Shown piece after piece: positions 1 to 11,500 of a DNA stretch of 40,474 bases (within the stretch, counting starts at the first letter, position 1; each line of letters begins with the position of its first letter). Below the pieces are notes generated by a model, which was not told where the DNA came from, ran no database searches, and worked only from the letters and a program-made list of their open reading frames with translations. A program made the position numbers and the translations under genes. This DNA comes from Ettlia oleoabundans. Taxonomy: Eukaryota; Chlorophyta; Chlorophyceae; Chlamydomonadales. The stretch is from the NCBI GenBank assembly GCA_019693395.1, contig JAAMXP010000346.1, forward strand, positions 1 through 40,474, read 5' to 3'.

Positions 1-623
1 GGTGTTGGCAGGAGTCGGTACGTGGTGGTACAGCAAGCGGATCGGCTTGGCAGACGCTCTGTGTGCGTGTTTGTGTGGTGGGGGGGGGAGGTGGGGGGCA
101 AGGAAGCACGGCACAGCTGCTGACCAGGCAGGCGCATCCGGCAGCTGGCCCTGCAAAAACGGTTTCGGATGTTTAATATTTGCATGTGCGCGCCGTATTA
201 TACCCAGCGGCGGTCTAAGCATACCACCACCAGGCATCTTCAAGGCATGTCCCTCCCTCACACAAGAGGGGGGCTGCTCTGGGCACCCGACAGGCGTGCG
301 TGCGGCTCAAGAGGGGGTGAGGCAGTGAGCGCTAGGAGCGGGTGCCGAGATGTAAAAAAAAGAGGCAGCAACAAGGCTGTGAAGAGATAGCAGTGTGTTG
401 CATGCCGGGTCGAGGGGGATGGGCAGCGAGGGGCAAAGCAGGATGACAGGCAGAAGAGGTCAACACCAAACAAGTGGCAACGATAATATTTACATGCTGC
501 GAGGAGGCCTGCGGTGGTGCCTCCTTCCCTTACACTGCACCAATGAAGTAAAGAGGCTGCCTGGCATCACCGCTGCCCAACCATGGTACTGCAACTGCAG
601 TACCATCGGTAGTACCCACGCAC
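1..623. other. Left edge, probably intron of GMP synthase
   Basis: No exon that I can support lies here. The last recognised GMP synthase exon ends at a splice donor (gtgcgtg on the minus strand), so this stretch should be intron. The ATP-pyrophosphatase half of the enzyme, with its SGGVDS-type P-loop, is not found on the minus strand here and should lie left of the window. The stretch holds a perfect short palindrome at 583-606. Confidence 0.5.
583..606. repeat. Perfect 11-bp inverted repeat with 2-nt spacer
   Basis: ATGGTACTGCA is followed by AC and then its exact reverse complement TGCAGTACCAT. The palindrome sits about 20 bp beyond the splice donor of the GMP synthase HPEV exon, in the presumed intron. 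Related GGTACTGCA strings recur close by, including within that exon near 645-653. No function is assigned. Confidence 0.85.
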
Positions 624-2325
624 CTGTGCACCACCTCTGGGTGGTACTGCAGCCCGAAGATGCGTCGGGACGGGTTCTCAATCGCCACGATGGCACCCTG
701 CAGCAGTTACACAGCACCACCAGCCAAGCAGGCAAGTTCAGCAAGACACCGGAGCTCCCAAGCCAGGAGCAGCAAGCCAGCAGGACAGGACTCCCAAGCT
801 GTACAGGGCTGCCTGATGAGTTAGGGCAAGAAGGAACAAGGACTAAAGGTGCCCTGCTCGCGACGACGCGTCATGCTGGCTGATCCGGCAAGCTCTGTTT
901 CCAGCATGCCAACCCCGTGCCTCCCTCCAACCCACACTTGAAAGCATGCCCACCAATGCTTGCCGCTCCAAGCTGTCCCAATCTCCACCACCTGCCATCG
1001 AACCATCCCAGATGCCATCACAGCAAAGCCGGGTTTCCACAGCGGTCTTCAACATTGAGCACCTAGATGCTGCCTTGCCTGCTCTCTGCATGTCCTGCCT
1101 TGAAAACTCAATGCTACCTCAGCAGCCAGCCGCTGCCTCCGCCTGCCCGCTGGATGCCCTACCCTCAGCAACAACCCCCAACAGCATCAAAACAATTGGC
1201 AGCGTCCCAGCTGGCTCGATCACCTGCTCGCTGCGTGCCACCACTGAGAACCCCTCGGGCAGCTTTACTGCCTCGTCGCCGTGGCTCATCCACACCAGCT
1301 GGCTGTCCTGCGTCTCCGTGGAGAAGAGGGTGGAATCTAGCACCACACTCATGGGCATGCGCCCGTACTCCCCGCCACCCTCTGCTGTCTTCACCTCGCC
1401 GCCAAGCTGGTGCACGATTAGCTGCGAGCAACAAAAGAGGAGGAGGGTGCAGCAAATGTGGAGCAAGGGCGGGGGTGAGACTGCATTGCAAGGATCGAAG
1501 CCAGAAGGATCGAGTGTCCCATCCGCAGCTGCACCATGCACGTCGTCACCACCCCCCCCACTGCTGCATGTCAAACCACCAGCCAGCAGCACAGTCCCTG
1601 CACCCACCTGCATGCCGTAGCAGATTCCAAGCACCGGGATCTCGTTTTCCTGGCAGTAATCAAACAAGCCCTCAGGTACACGAGGGGCGCCCTCCACGTG
1701 AACCGAATTGGGGCCGCCCGAGAGAATGATGGTCTTGGGGTTGGCAGCTTTGATGCGCTCCTGCTCGATTCACCACGCACAACCGCAACCAACAAGACGT
1801 CTCGAAGTGGGAGGCAAATGAAGGAGCAAGGTCATGGAACCACCAAGCAGCAGGCACAACCGCCATTGCAGGGTGGTGGGTGGCGGCGAGACCCCTCCAT
1901 GGCGCTGCATGACTGTGCATGTGTTGCTGCACCCCGCCATACCGCACCCCAAGGCTCTCACGCCCGGTCAGACCACCCACCATAGTCACGTCGCCCGGCA
2001 TGAGCATAGACAGAACGCCGTTTTCGCGCACACGCCGCGCTATGAGTTGCGTGTACTGCGATCCATAATCCAACACGCAGCAAACGGCGTGCCGTGCGAA
2101 AATTCCATTGCTTTGAGACTCAGGCCCGTCGGTCTTTGGCCGTTTTGCTGCGGGTTCGCCCATGCTGTTGCTTCCTGCAGCAATGCCGGCAACAATATTA
2201 TTGCTGACCGGCTGCTTGTGACGCCGCCAGGGGCCCGCCTGCTGCACGGCGAAAAGACGGGTTGCACGTTGAGGCTTGAGGGCAGTGTTGAATATGCCTG
2301 AATGAGATTGGATCAGAACTTGCAT
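624..2325 (-). CDS. guaA: GMP synthase (glutamine-hydrolysing), N-terminal glutaminase half, partial
   Basis: This enzyme makes GMP from XMP, ATP and glutamine, the last step of de novo guanine nucleotide synthesis. Exons on the minus strand are 2325-1981, 1760-1608, 1421-1224 and 697-624; their phases agree (0, 0, 0, then 2). The product has the class I glutamine amidotransferase domain: VLDYGSQYTQLIARRVRE near residue 83, an oxyanion-strand ILSGGPNS, the nucleophile Cys162 in GICYGMQ, and His251 and Glu253 in LQYHPEVVH. The ATP-pyrophosphatase and dimerisation domains are not in the window. The first Met adds about 54 residues rich in Gln, Arg and Ala that could be an organelle presequence; Met55 (2163), before a basic AAKRPK stretch, is the alternative cytosolic start. 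It is divergent from the M16-like gene. The family is sure; the start is not. Confidence 0.93.
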
Positions 2326-2433
2326 TAAGGGCCACTTGCTAGCGGGCTGTTTCGCACACAGCAGGTTTCCAAATTTGGGCGGCTGACCTGGCAGTGACGC
2401 CTAGGCGCGCATGGAGATGGGTGACTGGGGGTT
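2326..2433. promoter_or_regulatory. Short divergent promoter region between GMP synthase and M16-like gene
   Basis: The two start codons point away from each other across 108 bp, or up to about 330 bp if the inner Mets (2163 and 2491) are used. Any core promoters for both genes must lie in or overlap this interval. I see no convincing TATA box. Sharing of regulatory DNA is inferred from the spacing. Confidence 0.5.
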
Positions 2434-5400
2434 ATGCAGCTCACTGTTGATGACCAACATACTGTAGATGTCCGGAAAGTCTGCAGTGTCATGTCGAACG
2501 CGCTGCAAGCCCTACACACAGTACCCAGCGGTGCGCCGCCTAGGCGCCCTTTCGTCTATCAACGAGAACAATCGAGGCGTTATCAGCGATTTGTCAAGCT
2601 GCAATGCAGCTGCAGCTGGCAAGAGCAAGGAGATTGGCGTCAGCGGGCGGTCGCCGTTGCCTCCGCACTGCTTGTCACTGCGCAGGGATTGGTTGCACCG
2701 CTACAGTCCGCGGCAGGCTCCATCCCTGTCCCGGCAACAGCATCACAGCAGCAACAGCAAGCAGCGCAGCTTCCTCTGCAGTCCCTGGTAGATAGCCTGC
2801 CGCCGCTGCCAACCGACTTCCCACCGCTACCGCCCCTCGCACTGCCCAAGTACAAGCAGCTGACCCTCAATAACGGGCTGCGCGTGTTCTTGCTGGAGGA
2901 TCACGAGCTGCCGGTGGTCAGAGGCTCCCTTCTGATGCGGGGAGGGCAGCGCGCCTCGCCTCCCGATAAGGTGACTTGAGTGGTTGGCTGATCGGGCAGT
3001 TGGTTTTGGTGGTCGACGGCGGACGCTTCGAACATGGTTCTTCTCCACAGCAGCTGCCAGTATGCTTGCCTGCCAGCCTTCAAACATGATTTGAAACTAC
3101 ATGTCATCTACTACTCTCCCGGCTGCATTTGCATCAAGCAGCTGTTAACCCAGCTTCATATCAAGCGCAACCCCACAAAGCAGTCCAGCAAATACCCCAA
3201 ATGCCTCTGCCTCCCTCTTCTTCCCACTGCAGGTAGGGCTAGCCACCCTGAGCGCTGCAGTTCAGCGCGCTGGGGGATCCCGACAGCACCCAGCTCAGGC
3301 ACTAGATGAAGCGCTGGAGGACCGGGCAGCTTCAATTGAGGGTGGAGCGGGAGCCGAGGCTATAGGGTTTGGCTGGCAGTGCCTACGGGAGGACACTGCA
3401 GATGTGCTGCAGCTGTTTGCTGAGGTGTGTGCGAGCTGGAGTTGTAGGCTTGGATTTTGGGATTGGCAACATTGTGTCTGAGTGAGAGGACCTGTCAGTG
3501 TGGATTGAATGGAGGAGGGGCGGGGGGTGGCAGGACCTGATTTTGCGGGCAGGCTCGATGTTTGCATTTCGACCAAGCATGTACGGTTGCCACGAAACAT
3601 CGAGGGCACCCTTTATGTCTACAAGACCCTGCAATTGAGGCCATGCGAGTAACCTACGGCACTATCCGCTTGTCTGCCGCTCCCCTTGCTTGCAGGTGGT
3701 GCTTGATCCCGCTTTGCCACAGGAGAAGCTGGATCTTACAAGGTCACAGGTGGGGGACGAGTGCATTGGACACATGCTGGGCACATGCCAGGGGTCACCA
3801 TGCCCAAGCCCTTGCACTGTCGTAGCACTTCATGCCCCTGGCATTTATGTACTGGAGAGCATGTGGTCTTGTGCTGTCTTGCCTATCTGCCTGCTCCTGA
3901 TACTGCTACCTTACGCAGCATAGAGGCAGTAGACATCTGCCGCCTGCTGTGGCCACGCCAGCACAGTAGCCTTTGGAGTGGTGTAAACAACTTGTGCCTG
4001 GCTTCGAGTCCCATTGGCCACTTCACTCACTTTCAGAAACCCCCTGCATCCGTCCCTCTTTCTCCCTTGCTGTAGGTGCTGAACGCGTTAGAGCACCGCA
4101 ACGACAACCCTAGCTCCATCCCTTCCCGGGAGTTGCCCAAGCTGATCTACGGGCAGGACAGCGTGTTTGCACGGGAACCCACCACAGAGCAGGTGGGTGG
4201 GTGGGTGGGCGGGTGGATGAACTGCAGCTAATTTGTGAGCAATCAAAGTTCTTGGACCATGGTTTCTATTTTGTCTTTTACATTTGCGCTTTATCATACA
4301 CTCTGTTCCGGGATACTGCAGCATTTGGTCATCTCTCCCCTGCAATGCTGATACCTCCTATTCTGCAGGTAGAAAGCATCACAGTTGATGACGTGCGAGG
4401 CTTCCTTTCCACCTGGGAGAGACCAGACGCAGCTGTGCTGGGCATTGTAGGCGATTTCGAACCTCGACAGGTGAGCTCTGCAGGCCGTTGTGCACCATTT
4501 CGTGTGCAACTAAGCATGGTGCCGTCTGTGAGTTGATCTAACGTGGCGGCCTGCCCTACAAGCATGCAGTGTGCTGCCGGGCTGCCTGTCCCACCTGCAT
4601 GTGATGGGTCTTCACACGCGGGGCAGCAGAGCAAGTCTGCCTTGTGCCCTGCCTGCTTGCAAACCTGCCGTTTGGCTACCGTCTGTTCGTGCAATGAGTC
4701 ACAGCTGCCCTGCACCTCTGAGGTTTACAGCCTGCTCCTGTAGTTTGCCTTGTCTGGCCCCCCTGCAGATGCAGAAGCTGGTGGAATCTGCCTTTGGGAG
4801 TTGGCAGCCACCACAGGGCCAGCCCTCACCCCCACCGCTGCCCAACCCACCACTGCCGGATCAGTCGGCAATCAGCGGGCGCATCTTCCTGGTTGATCTG
4901 CCGCGAGCCACACAGACCAGCATTGTTGTGGGAGAGCCAGGCAAGTCCCTTTCGTCATCCCTGCCCGGTTGCTAGCGGCCTCAAAGCCGGGATTAGCAGT
5001 ATATAGTTCAAAATCCAAGCCGGGAGTTGAGTTTATAGTTAATGTCTGGGTCCAGCTCCGCCAGGCTTTGTTTTTCGGCTCACATTTAAAATGCTGGGGG
5101 GTGGTGTTTTGTAGCTGAGACCTGCTCTCGGCCTAGCATCATTGGCAAGCAACCCCTGCACCCAAACTCGACCCATGCACCGCACTCCCCGCACCCCACC
5201 GTGGGACAAAAGCAGGGCATCCAGTTGATGACATTCTCTGTGGGTTATGTTCATGCCCCCCTGGAGATGCCACCTGAGATGCTTTCCTCCATCCTCTCCC
5301 CCACACCTCAGCAGGTATCCAGCTGATGGACCCAGATGAGTATCCCCTGGAGGTGCTGGGCTCCATATTTAACGGCTTTGGCGGCAGGCTGTTCAACCAG

Positions 5401-6345
5401 ATCCGCAGCCGGGAGGGCCTGGCATACAGCGTGGCGGGAGGCTGGGCCTCCACACCCATCGACCACCCGGGCCTGTTCCTGGCAAAGGCAGAGACAGCCA
5501 AGCCTGCGGAGCTGCTGGCAGCACTGAGGCGGGCGCTAGAGCAGGCTGCGGCGGTGGCGCCGAGTGAGGAGGAGGTGCAGCGGGCGAAGCAGGTGCGAGG
5601 AGGCATGCAACTTGTCTCCCAGCGTGTTCCTGATGTGTTGGTTGGGCTGAGGGATGCTCGGATGCTTCTGCTTCTTGCAGCTGCTTCCGCTGCGATGAGA
5701 CAGCCGCGCAACCCAACACCCTGCACCATCTATCCGCATATCCAGGTGTTGAGCAGCAAAGGACCACAAACATCGCCAACAACTAACTTTCCTCCTTCGG
5801 CTGAAAAACTCTGCAGGAGGCTCTAAACCAGTTTGTGTTTTCCTTTGCCTCCCGCCCCGCCCAGCTCAACCGCATCATCACATTCGACCTGCTGGGAATA
5901 CCGCAGGACGCGCTGTTCAGGTGGGTGGTGAGGTGCCAACCTTTGACTTTGGCAGATACCTTGGTGTACTCGCTTGTGCGCTGTGTGGGTATGGGTGTGG
6001 ATAGGCAGATGGTGAGCGGCTGGGACTTGGAGGGGGAAGAAGCTGACACGGTGGGCTAGGGGAGTCTGGCTGAGCCTGCCACTGCTTCACTGTGTTGTTG
6101 CTTGATTGTAACTAGTCGTGCCACGTGCTCCTCAGCGTTCCGCCTGTCCCGACGGTACTGGCTGCCCTCATGTGTGCAGGTACCGCAGCGGTATTGAGCG
6201 AGTCACCCCGGCAGATGTTCTGGCAGCGGCGCAACGGCGCCTGCACCCCTCGCAGCAAACGGTGGTGGTGGCTGGTGATGCTGCCAGGCTGCGGTCGCAG
6301 CTGGAAAAGCTGGGGATGCCAGTTGAGGACCTGAAGCTGGAGTGA
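2434..6345 (+). CDS. M16 family peptidase-like protein without the HXXEH zinc motif, probably plastid
   Basis: Nine exons join in phase: 2434-2970, 3233-3424, 3696-3749, 4076-4192, 4369-4470, 4769-4940, 5315-5592, 5817-5920 and 6180-6345, giving 573 residues. Both halves of an M16B (processing-peptidase/PqqL-like) chain are visible. LNNGLRVFLLEDHELPVV opens the N-terminal half. GGRLFNQIRSREGLAYSV (about 415-431) is the conserved Arg/Tyr substrate-binding element of the C-terminal half. At the position of the zinc motif HFLEH the protein has TLSAA (184-188), so it should not bind zinc by itself. In heterodimeric bacterial and organellar M16B enzymes one subunit is like this and pairs with an HXXEH partner. 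The N-terminus from Met20 is basic and Ser-rich, then has a hydrophobic stretch (about 72-92) ending near SAAG, suggesting a plastid or lumen presequence. Intron 6 uses a GC donor. Confidence 0.9.
4941..5314 (+). other. GC-AG intron in the M16-like gene
   Basis: The exon ends CCAG and the intron begins gcaagt, the best-known GC donor consensus. The acceptor is cctcagcag. Joining gives VGEPGIQLMDPDEY in phase (G split 1/2), which no nearby GT donor does. Confidence 0.8.
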
Positions 6346-7031
6346 AGGTGTAACTATCCTATAACAACTTGATAAATCAATCTCTAAGCAGGAACAGATA
6401 CAGGTTCAAACTGTGGTGTATAAATGCCACCAAATGGTCATTTAATTTGAGTGAGCAGTAACAGCTGGCGTTCATTAGCAGGGGGGCGTTTCGCATGGCA
6501 GGTGTGTCTTGGGGGCCATCAGGCTAGCGTCTGCAGGGCAAAATGGTGCTTTGGTGCTGATATGGTGCATTAGTGCATTAGTGCCGATGCTTCCAATCCA
6601 AATATTAGGCCTTGTTACAAGATACGATGTCACGTCAATAAGGCAACTGACTTGACAGGCTGACGTCATGTGGTTTCTTCAAGTGAGTGACAACAAGAGC
6701 AAGTCAAGAGGTGGGACACTACTCAAGATTGTCATGCAGGTTGGGAAGTACTGCGCCAATATCATATCGAACCTGACTTGACCTTGCTGGCATAGCACAT
6801 ACAACAGGCATGCAGAAAGCGCGTCAAGGTAGAATTCACGACCACCCTAATGCAGTGAGAATACTGCCGGCCTGAATGGAAAATTTTGCCTTAAGCCTGG
6901 GTTAGTACCATGATGCCTTGTCAACATACATACATACATAAAGACATTCATACATTGAATACTGTTGTCGTTGTTCAGACCCAGTTGGGTATCCCTTGCA
7001 CTTTGCGGCACATAAAGCTGACCAACTCCAA
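6346..7031. other. Intergenic region with a short ACAT microsatellite
   Basis: This lies between the 3' end of the M16-like gene and the weak minus-strand ORF. A TGTAA occurs only 4 nt after the M16 stop (6349-6353), unusually close for a poly(A) signal. About four ACAT units lie near 6925-6940. I see no conserved coding signal. Confidence 0.5.
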
Positions 7032-8027
7032 CTAGCCACCGCATCCACCGCCGCATCCACCGCCGCCGCCGCTGCCCCCGCCGCCCCCGCAGCCGCCTTC
7101 TCCACCGCACCCGCCACCGTCGCGTGCAATGGCAGATGAGGTGCCAGGGTCTCCCAGCCTGCATATCTTGGTAGGGCAGATGTCTACAAGATCCGGGCAG
7201 AGCAGGCTCGGTAGGTAGCAAAGCTTGCGAGATACATCAGCCTGCTGCAGGCTACCGGCTCACCAAATAAAGCCGCATCCCACTCCACTAGTGCTTGCAT
7301 AACCGTCAGCTGCCGAGCGCGACGCCCGCCCCGCGGTTATGCTGTCCCAGTCGGCGGGACGGGCGTACTCAGGGGGGAACACCCAAGCAGCCACAGGCGG
7401 CGCAGCATGCACCGGGAAGGGGAGCGCGCGAGGTCCGCCGCTGGTGCCTTTAAACAAGACGGCCCCGTTGAGGGCAAGTGCACCAACACCAGCGGTAGCT
7501 TTAGAAGGCGCAGCATGTGGGCCAAAGCTGTCGCACATCTGCTCGCTGTGGCGAAAAGCACGCTCTACCGCGCCCCTGCGGGCAGGCGAGTAAACAGTAG
7601 GGAGTGTGAAATTCCCACGGCAGGTGGAGCTCCCACCTAGCGCGTGCCGCAGCACGCCGCCAGCTCGCTCCACCGCGGACCGCCATTGCCCCAACCCAAC
7701 CCAAAAGACGCGGCTTCGCCTGAGTTTGTGCGGCAGAAGCATCAGAATGGCCTTGAACAGTACTGTGGGCAGCGACAGCAGGTGCGGCTCGGCAGCAGCG
7801 GTTGCGGGGGCAAGGGCGCGGGAGGTCGCCTTGCCGTTGGCATATGAGGCCGACCGCATTAATCTAATAAGAGTAACAAACGAGGCTTCAAAGTGCGGAC
7901 GTTGAGACGGGTGACCAAAGCATGCACCCCCGCCAGTGCAGCGCGCGAAGCACAAACTATGAGTTCTGGTTGCCTTTTTGTAGCTGCAGGTTGCGTCCAC
8001 TGGGAACACCCATCCTCCTAATACCAA
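7032..8027 (-). CDS. Doubtful ORF with Gly/Cys-rich tail behind an in-frame TGA
   Basis: An open frame runs from Met at 8027 to a TGA at 7262-7260 (255 residues). It includes a hydrophobic stretch (LLSLPTVLFKAILMLL) next to basic residues. In the same frame, directly after that TGA, it stays open for 75 more codons to a TAG at 7034-7032. That part has Cys at intervals (CPDLVDICPTKIC) and ends in a Gly/Cys-only tail (GGGCGG-type). Such tails are known from unrelated secreted or membrane proteins. I do not recognise the protein. A TTTG|gtgagc donor overlaps the stop, so splicing might bypass it, but I found no phase-compatible acceptor at a normal distance. It could be two gene pieces, a pseudogene or chance in GC-rich DNA. 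Confidence 0.3.
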
Positions 8028-8593
8028 GATTTATGGTAACAAATATAAAATCCGGAATCAATAAATGTTCCCAGCGCATGAGAACATGCCTGGGCGACGG
8101 GAGAAAAGTAAAGTGAGCAGCGCAGACACAGAGCGCCACGCTGGGTGTGATTCCATGGCTGCCCCAGCCCCTCCACTGCCTGCTGCGGCCGTGTGGTTAG
8201 CAGATGGCCTTGCCTCAGCTGTGTCCTTGCCACACACCTCCTGTGCTGGTGCCAGCATGCCCAGACCTTCCCTAATCCCTGCCGAAGGTCTGCAGTGCTG
8301 ACACGTCTCAACAATGCGCTGCATCAGACTGCCCTGCCCTCCGCATAGCAGTGTTCCTGCTGAAGCGAGCATTCCATGTGCTGCGCTTTAGGCTTCATTG
8401 CCACATGCTTGCTCGGCACGTTTGCTGCGCTGCGCCACACACGTGTCGACAACCGCAGCACCCACTTGACCAATAGCGGCGCCATTTCAGACGGCTACGC
8501 CCAATTACCAGCACCACTTCACGCGGCATCCCATTGAATGGCCAACGAATGCCAGCGCCAAGATGTTCAGCTGGTAGCGGCCATGGTGCCACA
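8028..8593. other. Intergenic region downstream of PheRS alpha
   Basis: The stretch includes the 3' flank of the minus-strand synthetase. No conserved ORF, RNA gene or clear TGTAA signal on the minus strand was seen. Confidence 0.4.
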
Positions 8594-11500
8594 TCAGATG
8601 CCCAGGCGGCAGATGGGGTTCTTCTTGACCATGGAGAGTGACACCTTGTGGCCAAACAGGTCGCGGATGTTGTCAATGTTGTACAGGATCATGGTTGGCC
8701 TGCAGGTAAGAAGAAGGGAGAGGTAAGAGAGGAGTTCAAAGGGGAGTTCGAGGCAGCACATGGATTGAGAGTGTGGTAATCCAACCAAAGCGGGGATGCT
8801 CACAAGGCATACGAGGGGATGCCAGCACGAAGCGTCACGCTCCTACAACTGCCGCTGCCGTGGGCTTACTACCAACACGAGCCAGATTCCAAGATGGTGG
8901 CTAACTTTCCAGTACCGAATTCCACAAGGTTTGAAATTGGTTGCCCAGTACGACCTACGACCGGCTTCATAAGCAGCTTTTCACCACTCACCGCTCCAGG
9001 CCCAGGCCCCAAGCGATGACGTTGACCCCCTCAGGCAGCCCCATGGGCCGCAGCATCTCCGGGCGGAACATGCCGCTGTTGCCCACCTCAATCCACTTGC
9101 CCAGCTGCTCAGAGTAGCTGCAGGCAAAGAAGGGAAGGGGTTGGCTGTGGGGGTGGGTGAGGTGGGGGTGGAGCGCGGATGCAGGCCTCAATACAAGCCC
9201 AGTGTATGGGCGCCCTGTAGATTGAACCGCATGCTATCACCACACACCCAGCTCAGCCTCATCCATGAAGCAGAAGGTAGATCTAGGGACAACATGCACA
9301 GTAAAACAGTCATCCACAGCCCATCCACTCACCTGAATATCTCCATGGACGGTTCTGTGTAGGGGTTGAAAGCCGGCTTGAAGCGCAGCTTCTTCAGCCC
9401 TAGGCGGTCGAAGAACTGCTGCAGCACGCCGATGAGGTCGCTCAAGGTCAGCCCGTAATCACACACCACGCCTGCATGGGCGGATGGATGAATGAGCGGG
9501 TGGATAAGTGGAGGGGTTGCTGAGGCATGGTTGAGTGGGTGGGGCATGGGGTGCAGAATGACTGGGTAGCAGGCGGCATTCCATGGCAAGAGTGCAGGTA
9601 TTGCACTTGCAGGCCATTAACCAAGCAGGAGTACAGCAAAAATGCCACTCTCCACCCACCCTCTATCTGATGGAACTCCGCCAAATGCGTGCGGTCAATG
9701 GCCTCATTACGGAACACGCGATCTATCGAGAAGTACTTGGCGGGACGGAAACCATCCTGCGGCAGGGAAACAGAAACCGTGGGGGAGCAACTTGTGTTGA
9801 GAGCAGGGCACATGATGAGGGGCACTGCCACTGCAGCAGCGATCAAGGGGTGGTGGGGGCGGTGGGAATGGGGTGTGCAGGTGGTGTTGCAGTCAATGTT
9901 CCGATGCCCTGCTTTTAGTTCTGGGCTTCACAACAGCCACAAACAGGTGCACGACACATGCAACTTCGCCATGCACCCCATCACCCACCCACCTGCGCCA
10001 GGCGGTACAGCATGCGGGACGAGACGGCGGTGGTGTGGGTGCGCAGCAGGTTCTTCTCGGCTTCCGCAATCTTCCAATCGTAGCCGTAGCCTATGCTGCC
10101 ATAACCGCCATGCTGCACAGGCGGATGTGAAACATGGCAGGCCAACTCGACCGACTGTCTAGGCAACAAGTAAAGGGGAGCCACCAATCAACACAACTAA
10201 GGTTACCCACCAATCAACATAAGGAGACCACACTCAGTTGTACTGCGCTGTGCGAGAGTGCTTTGTGCATGGCACACCAGGCTGTAAGACGTGAGAAACC
10301 ATGCGCTGACCAGGCTGTGGGATGTTACGGGAGTACTGAGCCACTTCTTTGTTGAAAGGCCACACAACACACTTACACAATGACCGCACATCAGTATCTC
10401 ACATGCGGTGGGCTTGCTGGCAGGGTTCAGACTGCACCTGATGTGTCTCCTTGACCCGTTGCAAGTAATTCTGCGGGAACTCCGAGGCGGGGGTCGCTGC
10501 TGGCTCTGCAGGCACATGGGCAGACAGGCAGGCATAGATAGGTGGCGTGGATAGGACACCCCTGGGTGCTGGCAGGAGCACGGCTGGTCGAAGGTGTGGG
10601 CGGTGAGATAAGCGGGAACCCGGGATAAAAGCCGAGCATGACCAGGTGGGAGGCATTGGGCTCTGTAGTTGCCATCAGTTGGTGAGGTAGACCCTACACC
10701 CCGTTCCTTTCCTTCCTGTGCTTTCGCAGCTCACTTGTGAGGAAGAAGGTGTCATGTGCGTCCCGTGCTGGGTGCTGCTGCGGCTGGAAGAGCGCGTCAA
10801 AGTTCCAGAAGCTGCTCTCAACGTAGTTGTTGGTGGGCATCTCCTCAAAGCCCATCTGGGTGAAGATCTTGCGGAACTGGCTGCGAACCTGTGGCATCAA
10901 ACGAAGCGTCGGCAGCGGCGGTAGTGGGAGGGGCACAGAGGCGCGGGTTGTGGGAGACCACCGCTAAGTTGGTGGCAAGCTTTCACCAAGGGTGGGGTGG
11001 TGGTGAAGGTGATGAGAACGCTGAAGGCGCAGAAACTTAGGTGATCAGGCCTTAACCCATAGAGACGAACCGTACTACATGTTATCTCAGCTAAACAGAA
11101 GCATTGCTCAGCAAGCACTGGCCAGCGCACAGCAGGTGCACTGCAATACCAAGGGTGAGGTTACACCTCTGGTGTAGCATCTCAGTAGCATCAGTCCCCG
11201 CACCTTGAGCAGTGGGTGGAGGTGGCCGCCCGCAGGTGGCAGCCCCAGCGCATCAAAGTTGTAGGCCTTGAAGGTCTCCTCCCGCCACGTGCCCCTGCGT
11301 CACGACCAGCAGTACAAGCCAGGTCAAGAAGCGGTACAAGGTTGACGTGTAGGGGGAGGCACAGGTTTATGCATGTTAGAAGCTCAACATACCCTTCGGT
11401 CTGCAGGATATCGCTGCAGCTGTCTGCAGGGCCCCAGATACAGCTCCAGATGCCCCCCACCCTTCACACTTGGCAGAATTGCTCTCCGGCATCCCAAAAG

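Noticed and set aside
7249..7260. 12-nt gt...ag segment that would remove the TGA between the ORF and its Gly/Cys tail
   Set aside because: It is far below the size of spliceosomal introns in green algae; coincidence is likelier.
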